Part shown: positions 8,876 to 21,700 of the stretch, piece after piece
Numbering within the stretch: position 1 is the stretch's first letter
Layout: each line of letters starts with the position of its first letter
Made by a program: the position numbers and the translations under genes
Source of the DNA: a virus
IMG/VR virus record: IMGVR_UViG_3300017950_000019
Span: 1 to 41,065 of that record
DNA length: 41,065 nt
Reading direction: 5' to 3' (one strand)
Notes under the pieces: generated by a model
Told to the model about the DNA's origin: nothing
The model's input: the letters and a program-made list of their open reading frames with translations, nothing else
Databases searched by the model: none

Positions 8876-9256
8876 ATGCCAACATTTATCGGATACAGCA
8901 CAATCGACAAATACAAGTCATATACGGTCACTGACTTTGCACTGATCAAGCGTGACTTGTTAAACGCATTGAACATACGACAAGGCGAAATGCCGGGTCG
9001 TCCAAATGTGGGTACAACCATGTGGAGTTTAATATATGAACCACAAAATGCCAGCACCTCTCAGCAAGTGATAACTGAAATTCAGCGAGTGGTTGCACAA
9101 GATCCTAGAATAGCTATTAGTGACATTAATGTTTATGCACAAGAAAACGGATTATTAGTTGAACTAGAAGTACAAACAGTACAAGGACAGGATGCTGAAA
9201 TGCTGTCTATTTTCTTCGATCAAAACCAGCAACGTGCAGCATTTTCAGACGTATAA
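8876..9256 (+). CDS. gp25: gp25 baseplate wedge protein
   Basis: A 126-residue protein of the gp25/GPW family, which resembles the lysozyme-like TssE/gp25 component of contractile injection machines. It is close to the usual length (T4 gp25 is 132). Recognisable stretches are an N-terminal strand region with DFALIKRDLLNAL (about 22-34), the basic GEMPGRPNVGTTMWSLIYEP (38-57) and EIQRVVAQDPRI (about 69-80), where this family has its conserved helix and Pro-rich turn. In T4, gp25 binds the gp6 dimer and forms part of the inner wedge core that starts sheath assembly. It is followed by gp6 after a 48-base gap holding a late-promoter box. Confidence 0.92.
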   Translation: MPTFIGYSTIDKYKSYTVTDFALIKRDLLNALNIRQGEMPGRPNVGTTMWSLIYEPQNASTSQQVITEIQRVVAQDPRIAISDINVYAQENGLLVELEVQTVQGQDAEMLSIFFDQNQQRAAFSDV

Positions 9257-9276
9257 ACTACCCAGTTTATTAGTAT

Positions 9277-9284
9277 CATAAATA
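9277..9284 (+). promoter_or_regulatory. late promoter box CATAAATA before gp6
   Basis: CATAAATAC sits in the gp25-gp6 gap, 20 bases before the gp6 ATG, with an AAGGAT ribosome site from 9291. It matches the T4 late box except for the first base and would give gp6 and the 13.5-kb gene behind it their own late start. Confidence 0.55.
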
Positions 9285-9304
9285 CTTGCCAAGGATAGAT
9301 AAAC

Positions 9305-12300
9305 ATGGCAAAAACAACTAGACAAACCAGTATATTCGGCGTTGAGGATTGGAAACGAATTTACCAAACCTATCGCGAAGCTGACTTTCAAAGCTATGAC
9401 TTTGAAACATTAAGAAAAAGTTTCATTGACTACATACGTCTGAATTACCCAGAAAGCTTTAACGACTATATTGAAAGTTCGGAATTTATTGCCCTCCTTG
9501 ATGTTATGGCATTTATGGGACAAGCAGGCAGCTTTCGCAATGACCTGAACACAAGAGAGAACTTCCTCGACACTGCAGAACGTAGAGACAGTGTGACAAA
9601 ACTAGCCGAATTGGTAAGTTACACTCCTAAACGTAATACAGCGGCACAAGGCTTTTTAAAAATACAAAGTATTAGCAGCACCGAGGACATAGTTGATTTT
9701 ACTGGTGTTAACTTGTCTAATGTCACAGTTAACTGGAACGATACTACTAATCCAAACTGGCTAGAGCAATTCACCGTAATTGTTAACAGTGTGCTGAACG
9801 GTAGCCAAAGATTTGGTAACCCTGGCAACAGCCAAACTATTCTTGGTGTGCAAAATGACGAATATCAGATCAATCTTGCACCTGGGTTTCTCCCGGTGGT
9901 ACCATTTTCATCAACAGTTAATGGTACTAACATGGTATTTGAAGCCGTTAGCTCAACTTCGCTAGACAAAGATTACCTATACGAACCTGCGCCGAAACCC
10001 AATGGTGCATTTAATATGTTGTACAGAAATGATAAACAAGGGTACGCTAGTGCCAATACAGGATTCTTCTTTATGTTTAAACAAGGATCGCTAACTGATT
10101 ATCCTTTTAACTTGGGCGAGCGTATTAGTAATAGAGTGGTTAACGTAAACATTGAAGGCATTAACAATGAAGATGTTTGGTTGTATGAAATAGATTCAAC
10201 TGGCGCCGTTGGTAACGAATGGGATTTTGTAGAAAACTTGTACACCGGTGCAGTTGAACAACTTACTCCAGAACAGCGTAGATATTTCACTATTACATCA
10301 AGAACAAATGATCAGATTAATTTAAACTTTGGTGACGGAGTATTTTCGTCTATCCCAGTTGGCACATTTAGATCTTATGTTAGAGCATCAAACGGTTTGA
10401 ACTATGTTATCAACACCGACGAAATGCAAAACATTGTTATTTCTATTACCTACATAAGCAGAACTGGTCGCAACGAAACATTGTCAATGACATGTGCACT
10501 AACGCAACCAGTGAGCAACGCAACTAATAGAGAAAGTATTAGCCAAATCAAGCAACGTGCACCTGCTAGATTTTACACACAAAATAGAATGGTCAATGGC
10601 GAAGATTACAACAACTTCCCGTATACATTGTACAACACGATCATCAAATCAAAGGCAGTTAACAGGAGTTCTATTGGTACAAGTCGCTACTTAGACTTGG
10701 TTGACATCACCGGAAAGTATAGCTCGACTAACGTGTTTGCAAGTGATGGATTGATCTACGAAACCACTGATACTCCGGGTTTTACATTTACGTTTATTGA
10801 TCAGAATGATATTAGCAGTGTTATTGTTAACCAAGTAGAACCTTTGTTATCCAGTCGAGGTATGCAAGAGTTTTATTATCAAAACTTTAATCGCCCAGAT
10901 TTAACTAGTTTGAATCTTAACTGGAATCAAAGTACAACAGCTAACAACGAAACAACAGGTTATTTTAGATTTGCTGCTACTAACGCCCCGGCACCAGTTG
11001 GGCCACAAGCGTCTGATAATAAAAAATACATTTCACAAGGTGGCCTAGTTAAGTTTGTACCACCAGCTGGGCAATATTTTAATAAATTTAATAGACTGGC
11101 TACCGGTAGCCCGACACAGCCCGGTGATAAAATGGTGCTTTGGGCAACAGTTACGCAACTTGAGCTCGACGGCACAAACTTTGGGGTCGGTAACAACACA
11201 GACGGAACAGGACCTGTAACTCTTAACAACTTTATTCCAACAAACGCTGTACCAGTGCAAGTAATTACAAACTTTGTTACTGATTTGCCTACTACATTAG
11301 AGCAAACCATGCGTGAACAAATTGAATTGTACAGAGCATTTGGTTTAGGGTACAACAATCTTACCGAGACGTGGTATGTTATTACATCAACTAACTTAGA
11401 TAACAGTACAACTTTCAGTCTTGCTAATGCGCAAGATACAAGTGGTGCAAATTTAGACAACAGTTGGTTGGTTGCATTTGAAACAGATGGTGTTACATAC
11501 ACTGTAACTTCAAGAAGCTTGGAACGCTTCTGGGCTAGTGTGCTAGAAACTCGCTTCTTCTATGATGGTACACAAAAAGTTTACGATCCAAAAACTGGCA
11601 CAGTTATCAATGATTTTATTAATGTGCTAAAAACAAATAATCAACCTGATTCTAGTTCAACATTAAACAGTGATGAGGTACTTGACATTGTTGGGCAGCC
11701 AGCCGAAACAGACGGCTTTGTTGATGATTTCCGTGTTAGAATTAGTTACAAAGATTCAGACAATGATGGTATTCCGGACAATCCAGATTACTTTGAAACA
11801 TTGGTTGCGCCTACTACAAACCCTAACAACAAACGGGTGTATCTACAAAAAACTGTTGATTTTGATAATCTAGAAAGATATATTCCACTAGCAAGCGGGG
11901 TTGTTAATGGGCAATATGCAACCAAAGATGCAATTGAATTAGTTAAAAGTGAATTTGCAGACAAGCAAGTGTTTTATGCATACACTGACAAACTATTTTA
12001 CATGTTAACAGTTGCATATGATGGTGTTCGTACAATAACGCAAGCATTGGGTTACGTAGTATATACTGGTCGCCAAGACTTGTATTTCCAGTACAGACAC
12101 AATGCGCCATTAAGTAGAAGAATTGATCCAGGCACAACCAACATCATCGACATATATCTAGTAACTGATGCATATTATACTGCATATCAAAACTATGTTA
12201 AAGACAGCACCGGAACTGTTAAAGAACCGTCACAGCCCACAATTGACGAACTAACAACAAGTTATAGTAAATTAAATGATTATAAAATGATTTCCGACAA

Positions 12301-12712
12301 TATTATTTTAAACAGTGTGTCTTTTAAACCGTTGTTTGGCACCAAGTCAGACCCTGAGTTGAGGGCAACAGTTAAATGTATTAAAAATCCAAATAGTACA
12401 GTGAGTATTAGTGAAATTAAAAGTCAAGTTATTACTGCAATGAATCAATATTTTACTATCGAAAATTGGGATTTTGGAGATACATTCTTCTTCTCGGAGC
12501 TTACTGCATACTTGCATGATCAATTAGGCAGTATTATTTCTACTGTAGTACTTGTGCCTACAGATCCTTCAAAATCATTCGGAGACTTATACGAAATTCG
12601 CAGCCAACCAAATGAAATTTTTGTTAATGCAGCAACAGTTAACGATGTTGAAGTTATTAGCGCATTGACTAGCAGTCAATTACGTACAGCAACCAACAGC
12701 GGAGTAGTATAA
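9305..12712 (+). CDS. gp6: gp6 baseplate wedge protein, enlarged
   Basis: At 1135 residues it is well above T4 gp6 (660). The N-terminal 150 residues carry the family pattern: FETLRKSFIDYIRLNYPE, FIALLDVMAFMGQAGSFRND and then AERRDSVTKLAELVSYTPKR. A central block has NFGDGVFSSIPVGTFRSYVR (about 341-360). The C-terminus (about 1000-1120) keeps NYFT-like helices, WDFGDTFFFSELTAYLHDQL and SFGDLYEIRSQPNEIF, which correspond to the end of T4 gp6. The extra length lies mainly between these blocks (about 500-990). In T4, gp6 dimers form the inner ring of the baseplate and drive the hexagon-to-star change. The gene is followed three bases later by the giant structural gene; GGAG inside its 3' end serves that gene. 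Confidence 0.93.
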   Translation: MAKTTRQTSIFGVEDWKRIYQTYREADFQSYDFETLRKSFIDYIRLNYPESFNDYIESSEFIALLDVMAFMGQAGSFRNDLNTRENFLDTAERRDSVTKLAELVSYTPKRNTAAQGFLKIQSISSTEDIVDFTGVNLSNVTVNWNDTTNPNWLEQFTVIVNSVLNGSQRFGNPGNSQTILGVQNDEYQINLAPGFLPVVPFSSTVNGTNMVFEAVSSTSLDKDYLYEPAPKPNGAFNMLYRNDKQGYASANTGFFFMFKQGSLTDYPFNLGERISNRVVNVNIEGINNEDVWLYEIDSTGAVGNEWDFVENLYTGAVEQLTPEQRRYFTITSRTNDQINLNFGDGVFSSIPVGTFRSYVRASNGLNYVINTDEMQNIVISITYISRTGRNETLSMTCALTQPVSNATNRESISQIKQRAPARFYTQNRMVNGEDYNNFPYTLYNTIIKSKAVNRSSIGTSRYLDLVDITGKYSSTNVFASDGLIYETTDTPGFTFTFIDQNDISSVIVNQVEPLLSSRGMQEFYYQNFNRPDLTSLNLNWNQSTTANNETTGYFRFAATNAPAPVGPQASDNKKYISQGGLVKFVPPAGQYFNKFNRLATGSPTQPGDKMVLWATVTQLELDGTNFGVGNNTDGTGPVTLNNFIPTNAVPVQVITNFVTDLPTTLEQTMREQIELYRAFGLGYNNLTETWYVITSTNLDNSTTFSLANAQDTSGANLDNSWLVAFETDGVTYTVTSRSLERFWASVLETRFFYDGTQKVYDPKTGTVINDFINVLKTNNQPDSSSTLNSDEVLDIVGQPAETDGFVDDFRVRISYKDSDNDGIPDNPDYFETLVAPTTNPNNKRVYLQKTVDFDNLERYIPLASGVVNGQYATKDAIELVKSEFADKQVFYAYTDKLFYMLTVAYDGVRTITQALGYVVYTGRQDLYFQYRHNAPLSRRIDPGTTNIIDIYLVTDAYYTAYQNYVKDSTGTVKEPSQPTIDELTTSYSKLNDYKMISDNIILNSVSFKPLFGTKSDPELRATVKCIKNPNSTVSISEIKSQVITAMNQYFTIENWDFGDTFFFSELTAYLHDQLGSIISTVVLVPTDPSKSFGDLYEIRSQPNEIFVNAATVNDVEVISALTSSQLRTATNSGVV

Positions 12713-12715
12713 ACT

Positions 12716-15700
12716 ATGGCTAAAAGAATTCGTTCTGAGCAGTTTCTTCCAGAAATTTTTCAAACACCTACAAACAAACAATTGCTGCGATCTACACTAG
12801 ACCAACTGTACCAAAACCCAAAATTAAAACCAACACAAGGTTATATTGGGCGAAAAATCGGCCCTGGTGTTACTGCTAGTGACAATTATGTGCTGGAGCC
12901 AACCGAAACTAGAACAAACTACCAAATGGAACCAGGAGTTGTTCAGCTTAAACCAAATACAAATCAAGTTGAAAATGCAATCACTTATCCAGGTATCATT
13001 GACAGTTTAAAAATGCAAGGCGCTGATGTTTCACGCCACGACAGATTGTTTAACAGTGAATATTATAGCTTTGATCCATTTGTTGATTATGACAAGTATG
13101 TAAATTTTGGGCAATACTATTGGGTACCCAGTGGACCAGATAGTGTTGATGTATTTTCAAATTCCATTCCTGTACAAGATGATTTTGATGTAGAAGACAC
13201 AGACGACGGATACACCTTCTCCGGTGAAGCTGGTACGTTACCTACGTTGTCTTTTGTACGTGAAGGGAACTATACTTTTAATATTAACAGCCCGGGTAAC
13301 AACTTTTGGATACAAAGTGTTCCAGGTACAAGTGGAGTAGTACCATCTCAGCCAAACCAATCGTCAAGACAGGTATTAGGCGTATCTAACAACGGCGAGG
13401 ACGCCGGTACTGTTACATTTGATGTACCTGCTAAAAGCGCACAGAACTTTTACTTTACACTCACTGATATTGGGGCAACTGATTTAATTGACGGTACACT
13501 AAAGTTTACTGATATTAACAATCAGTATGTTGACGAATTCCTTGCTACCAATGGCGGCATTGACGGAATTTCTGATTTAGAAAATCGTACATTAATTTTA
13601 ACAAACACTGGCAACGATGGCTGGGAAATCCAAACGCCGTTTGACACAGAAGGAAACGGATACGGAGAAAACCCATTTGACGATTCTACTCCAATAGCAA
13701 CTGATGCTGAAAGATATGTGCAATGGAGAATTAACTTTAACTATGCAGATCCAGATCGTCCGTACATGGAGCTTACTGTTAATCAGAGTATTGCAAATCT
13801 AAGCAAAACAAACATTGAATACGGTGCAAACAATGCTGGTGCTACTTGGTATAAAAATGCTGAAGGTACAATGGAGCGCCAACCTCTTATTACTGCTAAC
13901 TCTGATATTCTTTACTATCAAGGTGGCAGTGACGAAACAAATTTTGGTATCATACGCATTGTTGATCAAGAGAATGCCGCAGATTTAAACATATCTGAAA
14001 TACTTGGGAAAACAAATTACACATCTCCCAATGGTGTTGTGTTCACTAATGGTCTTAAGGTACGTTTTATTGGAACGGTTGTTCCTGCAAGTTACGAAAA
14101 CAACGAATATTATGTCGAGGGAGTTGGAACTTCTATTGACTTGTTATTAACAGATAATTTTGTTACTCCAGAGAAGTACACAGCCAGTACCAGTGTGCCA
14201 TATGACTCTAACCCATATGATGAAGGCAATTTTGATGAAACACTGAATGCACCAACTGAGCAAGATTATTTAACAGTCAACCGTGCAAGCATAGACCGCA
14301 ACGCCTGGAGCCGCAGCAACAGATGGTTCCATATTGATGTGTTGGACGCTACAGCAACATACAACAACGTTCCATTGACAATCAACAATGACAACAGAGC
14401 CAAACGTCCTATCTTAGAGTTTAGAAAAAATCTAAAACTTTTCAATGCAGGTACAGAAGGTATTAATAGTATTGATATTATTGACTTTTCTGAAACAGAT
14501 GCCTTTTCAAACATTAATGGTACAATTGGGTATTCGATCGACGGGTACAGCTTGATCTCAGGATCGCAGGTTATTTTTGCTGCTGATGCAGACCCCGAAG
14601 TAAGAAATAAAATTTACGAAGTACAGTTTGTTGAACTAACTCCGGGTGCTACGCCAATTATTGATTTGCAACCAGCAAGTTTAACAACTCCTGATGTGCC
14701 TGCTAACACCACTACAGTAGTAATGAGTGGAAACACACAACAAGGCAAAGCATATTGGTTTAACGGCACCAACTGGATCAGTGCACAGCAAAAAACCAAA
14801 GTCAATCAAGCACCGTTATTTGATATATTCGACAGTAATGGCTACAGCTACTCTGACACAACTGTCTATCCAAGTAGTACATTTGTAGGTACTAAGTTGT
14901 TCAGCTATGCAGTGGGCAGCGGTGCAACGGATACTATTATCGAACAGCCTCTAAAGTATGCAACTATTGCTAATGTTGGCGATATTGTATTCGACAATAA
15001 CTTGTATGTCGATACATTTGTATACGTAAACGGTACAGTTAGTGTTACAAAAACAATCGACGAAGGCACAGTTAGGCAGTATAATACTAGAACTACATTT
15101 GATAAACTGCTAGGATGGCAAACATCATTTACTAAAACAGTGCAACGACAAAGTTTCAGTTTTGAATACAAGTCTTTACCTCTTGTGTTGGATGTACAAG
15201 TAATTGCTGATAAATCATTGATTCCTGTTAAAGTGTATGTTGAGGGGCAGTTTGTTCTCCCGGAAAATTACACTTATGCAACTAATGTTGACAGTACGAC
15301 TACAATTACGTTTAATACGGACAAACAACCAGCAGTTGATGCAATCGTTGAAGTTCAAGTTATCAGTAACACTGAAAGCGGTGTTGCTTTTTATACTATA
15401 CCAGTTAACCTTGAATCAAATGCACTAAACGAAAATAGCAACGGATTCACCTTAGGCACTATTCGTAAGCATTACGAGAGTATTTGTCAAAATTTAGAAA
15501 ACTTCTCCGGGAAGATTCACGGTGCAAACAATGTACGTGACCTCGGCAATGTTGTTCCGTTTGGCGGATTAATTCTGCAACAAAGTGCTCCATTGAGTAT
15601 GATGACAAACTTCATTAATGGCAGGGACTTTGAGTTTTTTCGTGCATTGGAATTTAATGCAACTGAATACAACAAAACAAAAAATAAGATTTTAAACTAT

Positions 15701-18700
15701 GTTGCACAAAATGACTGGCAATCAAAAACAACTGCCGAAATATTAGATGATACACTGGACGCAATAAACAGCGGCAAAAATCAACTAAGTCCATTCTATT
15801 GGACCGATGCTATCCCGTCGGGGCCTGTGTTCGAGTTAACAACATACACAGTTAGTGCAATTACTACAAACGTGTTTGACACACTTTATAGTTACAACAT
15901 GTTTGCGGCAAATTATGCAGGTATATTGGTATACCATACACCGAAGAGCACCGGAATCGAGACTATCCTAATTGGTAACGGACACGACTATACGGTAGCA
16001 GCCGACGGCCCTCGTATCACAATTAATACTGAGAATGTTACATTAGCAACAGGTGACATTATCAGTATCCGCGAATATACTTCAACATCTGGCAGTTATG
16101 TGCCAGCAACCCCGTCAATGATGGGCATGTACGAAATATTTAAACCAGAAAAATTTGAGGATACTACATACGTTGAACCGCAGCAGGTTATTCGAGGACA
16201 CGACGGCAGTATAACAATTGCATGGGACGAAGGTGATTTTAGAAACAATGTATTGCTTGAGTTTGAAAAGCGAGTATACAACAATATAAAAATTAGTGCC
16301 GAAAGCCGCAAAACGTTGCCTATTAGTGCAGCTGATGTTATTCCTGGTCAATTCCGTACCACTGATTACTCGTTAGCTACAATTAATAGCATGCTTGCTG
16401 TTAGTTTCTTAAGTTGGGCAGGCGGTAATCGTGTTCCATATAAAAATCAAGATTACATTGCAACCAATGAATTTACTTGGAACTATAGTAACAGTACCAA
16501 TCGTTTGTCGGGCGATTCTTTACTAGGTGGATGGAGAGCAATTTACTTCCAATTATACGACACAGACAGCCCAGACACCCGTCCTTGGGAAATGCTAGGA
16601 TTATCCGAAAAGCCATCATGGTGGGAAACACGATATGGCCCTGCGCCTTACACTTCGGGTAACTTGGTACTATGGGAAGATCTAGCAGCAGGCCGTGTTG
16701 CAGATCCAATTGCACCATATGTGCTGCCAGACTATGTACGCCCTGGTTTGTTGAATGTTATTCCCACTGATAGCCAAGGAAGACTGTTATCACCATTTGA
16801 CAGTGTTGTTGGCAACTATGACCAAAACAGTTTCAAAAAATCTTGGGTTACTGGTGACATGGGACCAGCTGAAACAGCCTGGAGACGTAGTAGTTATTAT
16901 CCTTTTGCAATACAAAGATTACTTGCACTGACTAAGCCAGCAGATTACTTCTCGTTGTACTCTGACAGAGATGCTTGGAATTATAATGCAGTCTTTGGTC
17001 AGTATTTGTTAAACAATAGATTTAGATTAAATGCGTCACAAATTGGAATTTATGGTAACGGCAGTATTAAGAACAGTTATATTAATTTCATTGTTGACTA
17101 TAATAGAGTTACTGGTTTAGACAGCACTACACTATTAACAGATAAGTTAGCAAACATTGATGTGCGTTTATGTTATAGAATGGCAGCGTTCAGCGATCAG
17201 AATTATTTAAAGATATTCAGCGAGAAGAGTTCTCCGAACAGTCTTAATGCTAGCCTGTTGTTGCCTGACGAAAGTTATCAACTATTCCTGTACCAAAACC
17301 CAAGTTTCTCTGAAATACAATATAGCAGCGTTATTGTACAAAGAACTACAACAGGCTATACTGTTAGCGGGTACTCAACTACAAAACCATATTTCAGCAT
17401 ACTAGAAAGTGTACCAAGCGGAAACTTCAACAGGATGACGGTGAATGGCGAAACATTCCGTGTTGCTAATACATATTCTAACAATGTAATCACTGTGCCA
17501 TATGGTTACGAATTCACTAGTAAAAACGGAGTTGTTGACTTTTTAGTTAGCTACGGCAAACTACTTGAGTCACAAGGTATGGCGTTTGAATCACGTGAAG
17601 ATACAGTGATCCTTAATTGGGATCAAATGGCGCAAGAATTTTTATACTGGGCTGGGCAAGCTTGGATTGCAGGCAGTCTGATTAATTTAAACCCAGCTGC
17701 TAATGTACTAAAATTAGAGCAGCCAAACAGCGTAGTCGAAAGTTTAAAAAACGAAAACATCAATGATGTATTGTTGGATCAGAACTATACTCCGCTAACA
17801 ACAAACGAATATGCAGTCGAAAGATTGGACAATGAACTAAAATTAGTTGGTCTTAATAACCAAACCTTCAGTTATCTTAATGCAAGATTTACTAGCTATG
17901 AACACATTATTGTTTTTGATAATGTTAGTATCTTTAATGACCTTGTGTATGAACCAAAGACCGCAGCAAGACAAAGTCGCTTGTTATTGAATGGTTACAC
18001 AGTGTATGATTGGAACGGTACACTTGATGCACAAGGATTTATTCTCAATGAGGATAACATTAAGCCCTGGGTTCCTAACCAAGCATACACCAAAGGGCAA
18101 ATTGTTTTTTATAAGAATTCTTACTGGAGTGCAGTTGAACTATTAGCACCAACAGAAAAATTTGATTTCTCTAAGTGGATAAAAAGCGATTATAATAAAA
18201 TACAAAAAGGGTTGTTGCCGAACCTTTCTAGTAAAGCAAGCGGTTTACAAGAAAACTATGATATACACACTGCAAATCTTGAAGACGATGCTACATTACT
18301 TGGTATGGGACTAATTGGATTCAGACCAAGACAGTATATGCAGAATTTAAACTTAGACGATATTTCGCAAGCCGGGCTATACTCGCAATTCTTGGGAACA
18401 AAAGGCACACTACAGGCAGCCGAAGTCTTTAAGAGTGCCAATCTTGGCAAAGAACAAGCCGAATATGAAATATTCGAAAACTGGGCAATACAGCGTGGGA
18501 TATATGGCGCAAGCGCAAATCGTAGTTACTATGAATTGCAACTCGACGAAAGCAAATTACTTGGTAATCCAACTACAATTGATGTTGTTAATGCTGGTGA
18601 AACAAGTACCGCAAATCAAACAGTTTTAGTAAACAACTTATACAAACAAAGTTATAAAATCACCGATCCAGACATACTACCAACAGTGTCTCAGATTCCC

Positions 18701-21700
18701 CAAGATGTGGGATTACCAAGTGCTGGTTATGTAAATTACGACGATGTTGATATTAAAGTTTTTGACTACAATGACTTGACAAATGTTATTCTTAACATGG
18801 AGAAAGTTACTGTTGGCACTAATGTATGGGTAGCAAAGGACAATAGATATGATTGGAATATCTATAGGACCAATTTGGTTAATGCCAATGTTGTCCGTGT
18901 ATTTGATAATTTAAATGGAACATGTACAGTAACATTTGATGTTAATCACGGATTGTTAGCAGCTGATAGATTGGTTATTAAATATTTCAATAATAATGTT
19001 GATGGCGCTTATATTGTTAAATCAGTAACAGGGCTAAAAACTCTAGTTCTTGATTTAGTACTACTCGGAAATACAACTGACGTAACTGGCAACGGTCGTG
19101 CGTTTGTGTTAGAAAGTGTTCGTGTTGCACAGCCGGCTGATATTGCTAACTTGAGCTTTGTAAACGACATATTGCCTACCAACGAAGTGTGGGCTGACAA
19201 TAACGGCAGCGACAACTGGGAAGTGTTGGAGAAAATTAATCCATTTGGCGAACCAAGTGACCTAGCCTCTCCTACCACTGAAATGAATTCACGATTCGGT
19301 ACAGCCATTGCCCAGGGATTGCGTAACCAAGGGTTAATAGTCGGTGCTCCAGGTTTTAATTCCGGGGTTGGCGCAATAAATGCCTACAATAGTAGCGAAG
19401 GTGTATATGTAGAAACTAGTACTATATCCCCTGCAACCACTGGATTTAGTGGATTTGGTAGTAGTTTAGCAGTAGGTGATTTTGATTGGGCAATTGTGGG
19501 CGCATCTGCTAGTGACAGCAATAGAGGTTACGCAGTTGCTATTAATAGAAATCCAACCAATGGTAGCTACAGGCAAACACAAATCTTTGTCGGTGCCGCT
19601 GGTACACCAGAGCACGGGCACGGAGTAGCCATCAGTAGAGACGAACGCTGGATGTATATTAGTTCACCAGCTACCAACGAAATTGACGCATATAACTTGG
19701 TCGATGTACAAAATCAAGCTATAGAATACACCGGCGATTCTACTACTACTCGATTTGCAATCACCCCAGATATCGTAGTTAGCGACCAAACACAAATTGG
19801 TGTAACTGTCAACAACATTAATAAACCAGTTGGCGGAGATTGGGTCTTAGAAACTATTAGCGGCGTAACATATGTAACATTTAATGCAGCACTAAACAAC
19901 GGCGATGCATTGCGAATTACACGATTTCAGGGTTTTACAGACAACAACGCAGTTGCAAAAACTACATTTGATACCAGCATGTTGTACACTGTAAGTGACA
20001 TTTATAGTTTTGCAGTATATGTTAATAACGTACTACAGCGCCCAACCATTGATTATACGTTTGTTGGCGATGATGTTGTGCTTACTTCGCCTGCAACAGG
20101 TACAGTTGTTATTAATTCAAAAAATTACTGGAAACACATTGACACATTTACTGTATCTGGCATAGTAGGCGGTGCCCGACTTGGGCAAAGCATTTCGACA
20201 ACAACCGATGGACGTCAGATCATGATTGGCGCACCCGACGATACAGTTGGTTCTGACACTCTAGCAGGCACAGTTCATATTATAGACAGGAGTGTTGAAA
20301 GATTTCAAGTAATCGATGCAACAGTTAAAACTTACACTGTTACAGATACCCCAAATGGCCCGGTAAGTGTCACTGTTAATGGCAATTATTTAATTCCAAC
20401 TAATAACTTTAACAATCCGCAGTTTAGTGTTGCTGGCAATGTTATTACAATTGGCACTACTGCTAATCCTGTAACACTAAATGTTGGCGATATAATTGAA
20501 ATTGAAACCAACACTTTTAGACTGATGCAAAGCATACAATCAACTGCACCTGGCGCTAGTTATAATTTTGGTAGTGTAGTTAAAAACTGCCCAACAAATT
20601 GTAGTTTGTATGTCGGTGTGCCAAACGACAGTGCAATTAAACCCGAAGCTGGTAGTGTTGAGCGCTGGGCAAATCAAAGTAGATTGTTTGGCACTATAAC
20701 AGGAACTATTGCTAATCCAGTATTAACTGTTGGAAATAGTATTCGTATTAACAATTATTATGTTGTATTAACTGGTACAACAGTTGCGTCATTGGTTGGT
20801 GATATCAATGATGCAAATATTCCTAATATAACTGCAATTGACAATGCTGGTAAATTGCTTCTCACATTGCAAAATGTAGCTGCTGGCGATGAATTTATCA
20901 AGTTGCAAGTATTACCTGGTGCTGGAACAGCCTATGCTGATCTTGGAATTGAACAAATGGTATTTGCACAACAGATCACATCGCCAATAGTGCAAGCATA
21001 TGGTCATTTTGGAACCAGTGCAAGCATTAGTAATAATGCACTAACACTAGTAGTTGGTGCACCAGACTCAACTGCAATTATGGCAACAACATTTGATGCT
21101 GCAACCACTGATTTTGATTCAGGTAGCACACCATTTAATGATCCAGTAACACAATCAGGCGTTGCAATAACATATGATTTCTTAAATGCAGCAAACCCAA
21201 GTATTACAAACTTTGGTAAATTTGTGTTTGGTCAACAAATATTTGACACAACTATAAACAGTCTTGATAAATTTGGATCAGCTGTTGATTATCGCAACGG
21301 TACGTTGCTAGTAGGTGCACCAAATAATGATCTTGATGATAGTACAGACCTTAACAGCGGCCGCACTATTCAAGTTATTAATGCCAAAAAAGAACTAGCT
21401 TGGAAAATAGTATACAAGCAAGAGCCAGTTGTCAACACCGCACTTCTAAACAGTGTGTTCCTTTATGACAAGCGCAGCAATGATGTTACTAATTACTTGG
21501 ACTTCATTGATCCGTTGAATGGAAAAATACTCGGAGCAGCGCAGGCAAATATTAACTACACCGGCGGTGTTGATCCTGCTGCATATAATACTGGCGAAGT
21601 AAACAATTTTGGTTCACAGTGGAACAGTAATCATCTCGGGGAAATGTGGTGGGATTTATCAACAGTTCGATTTATTGATTATCACCAAGACACAATTGAA

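Noticed and set aside
10960-11502. A 180-codon minus-strand frame
   Set aside because: It is antisense to the middle of gp6, and the plus strand continues as a clear gp6 reading with conserved ends.
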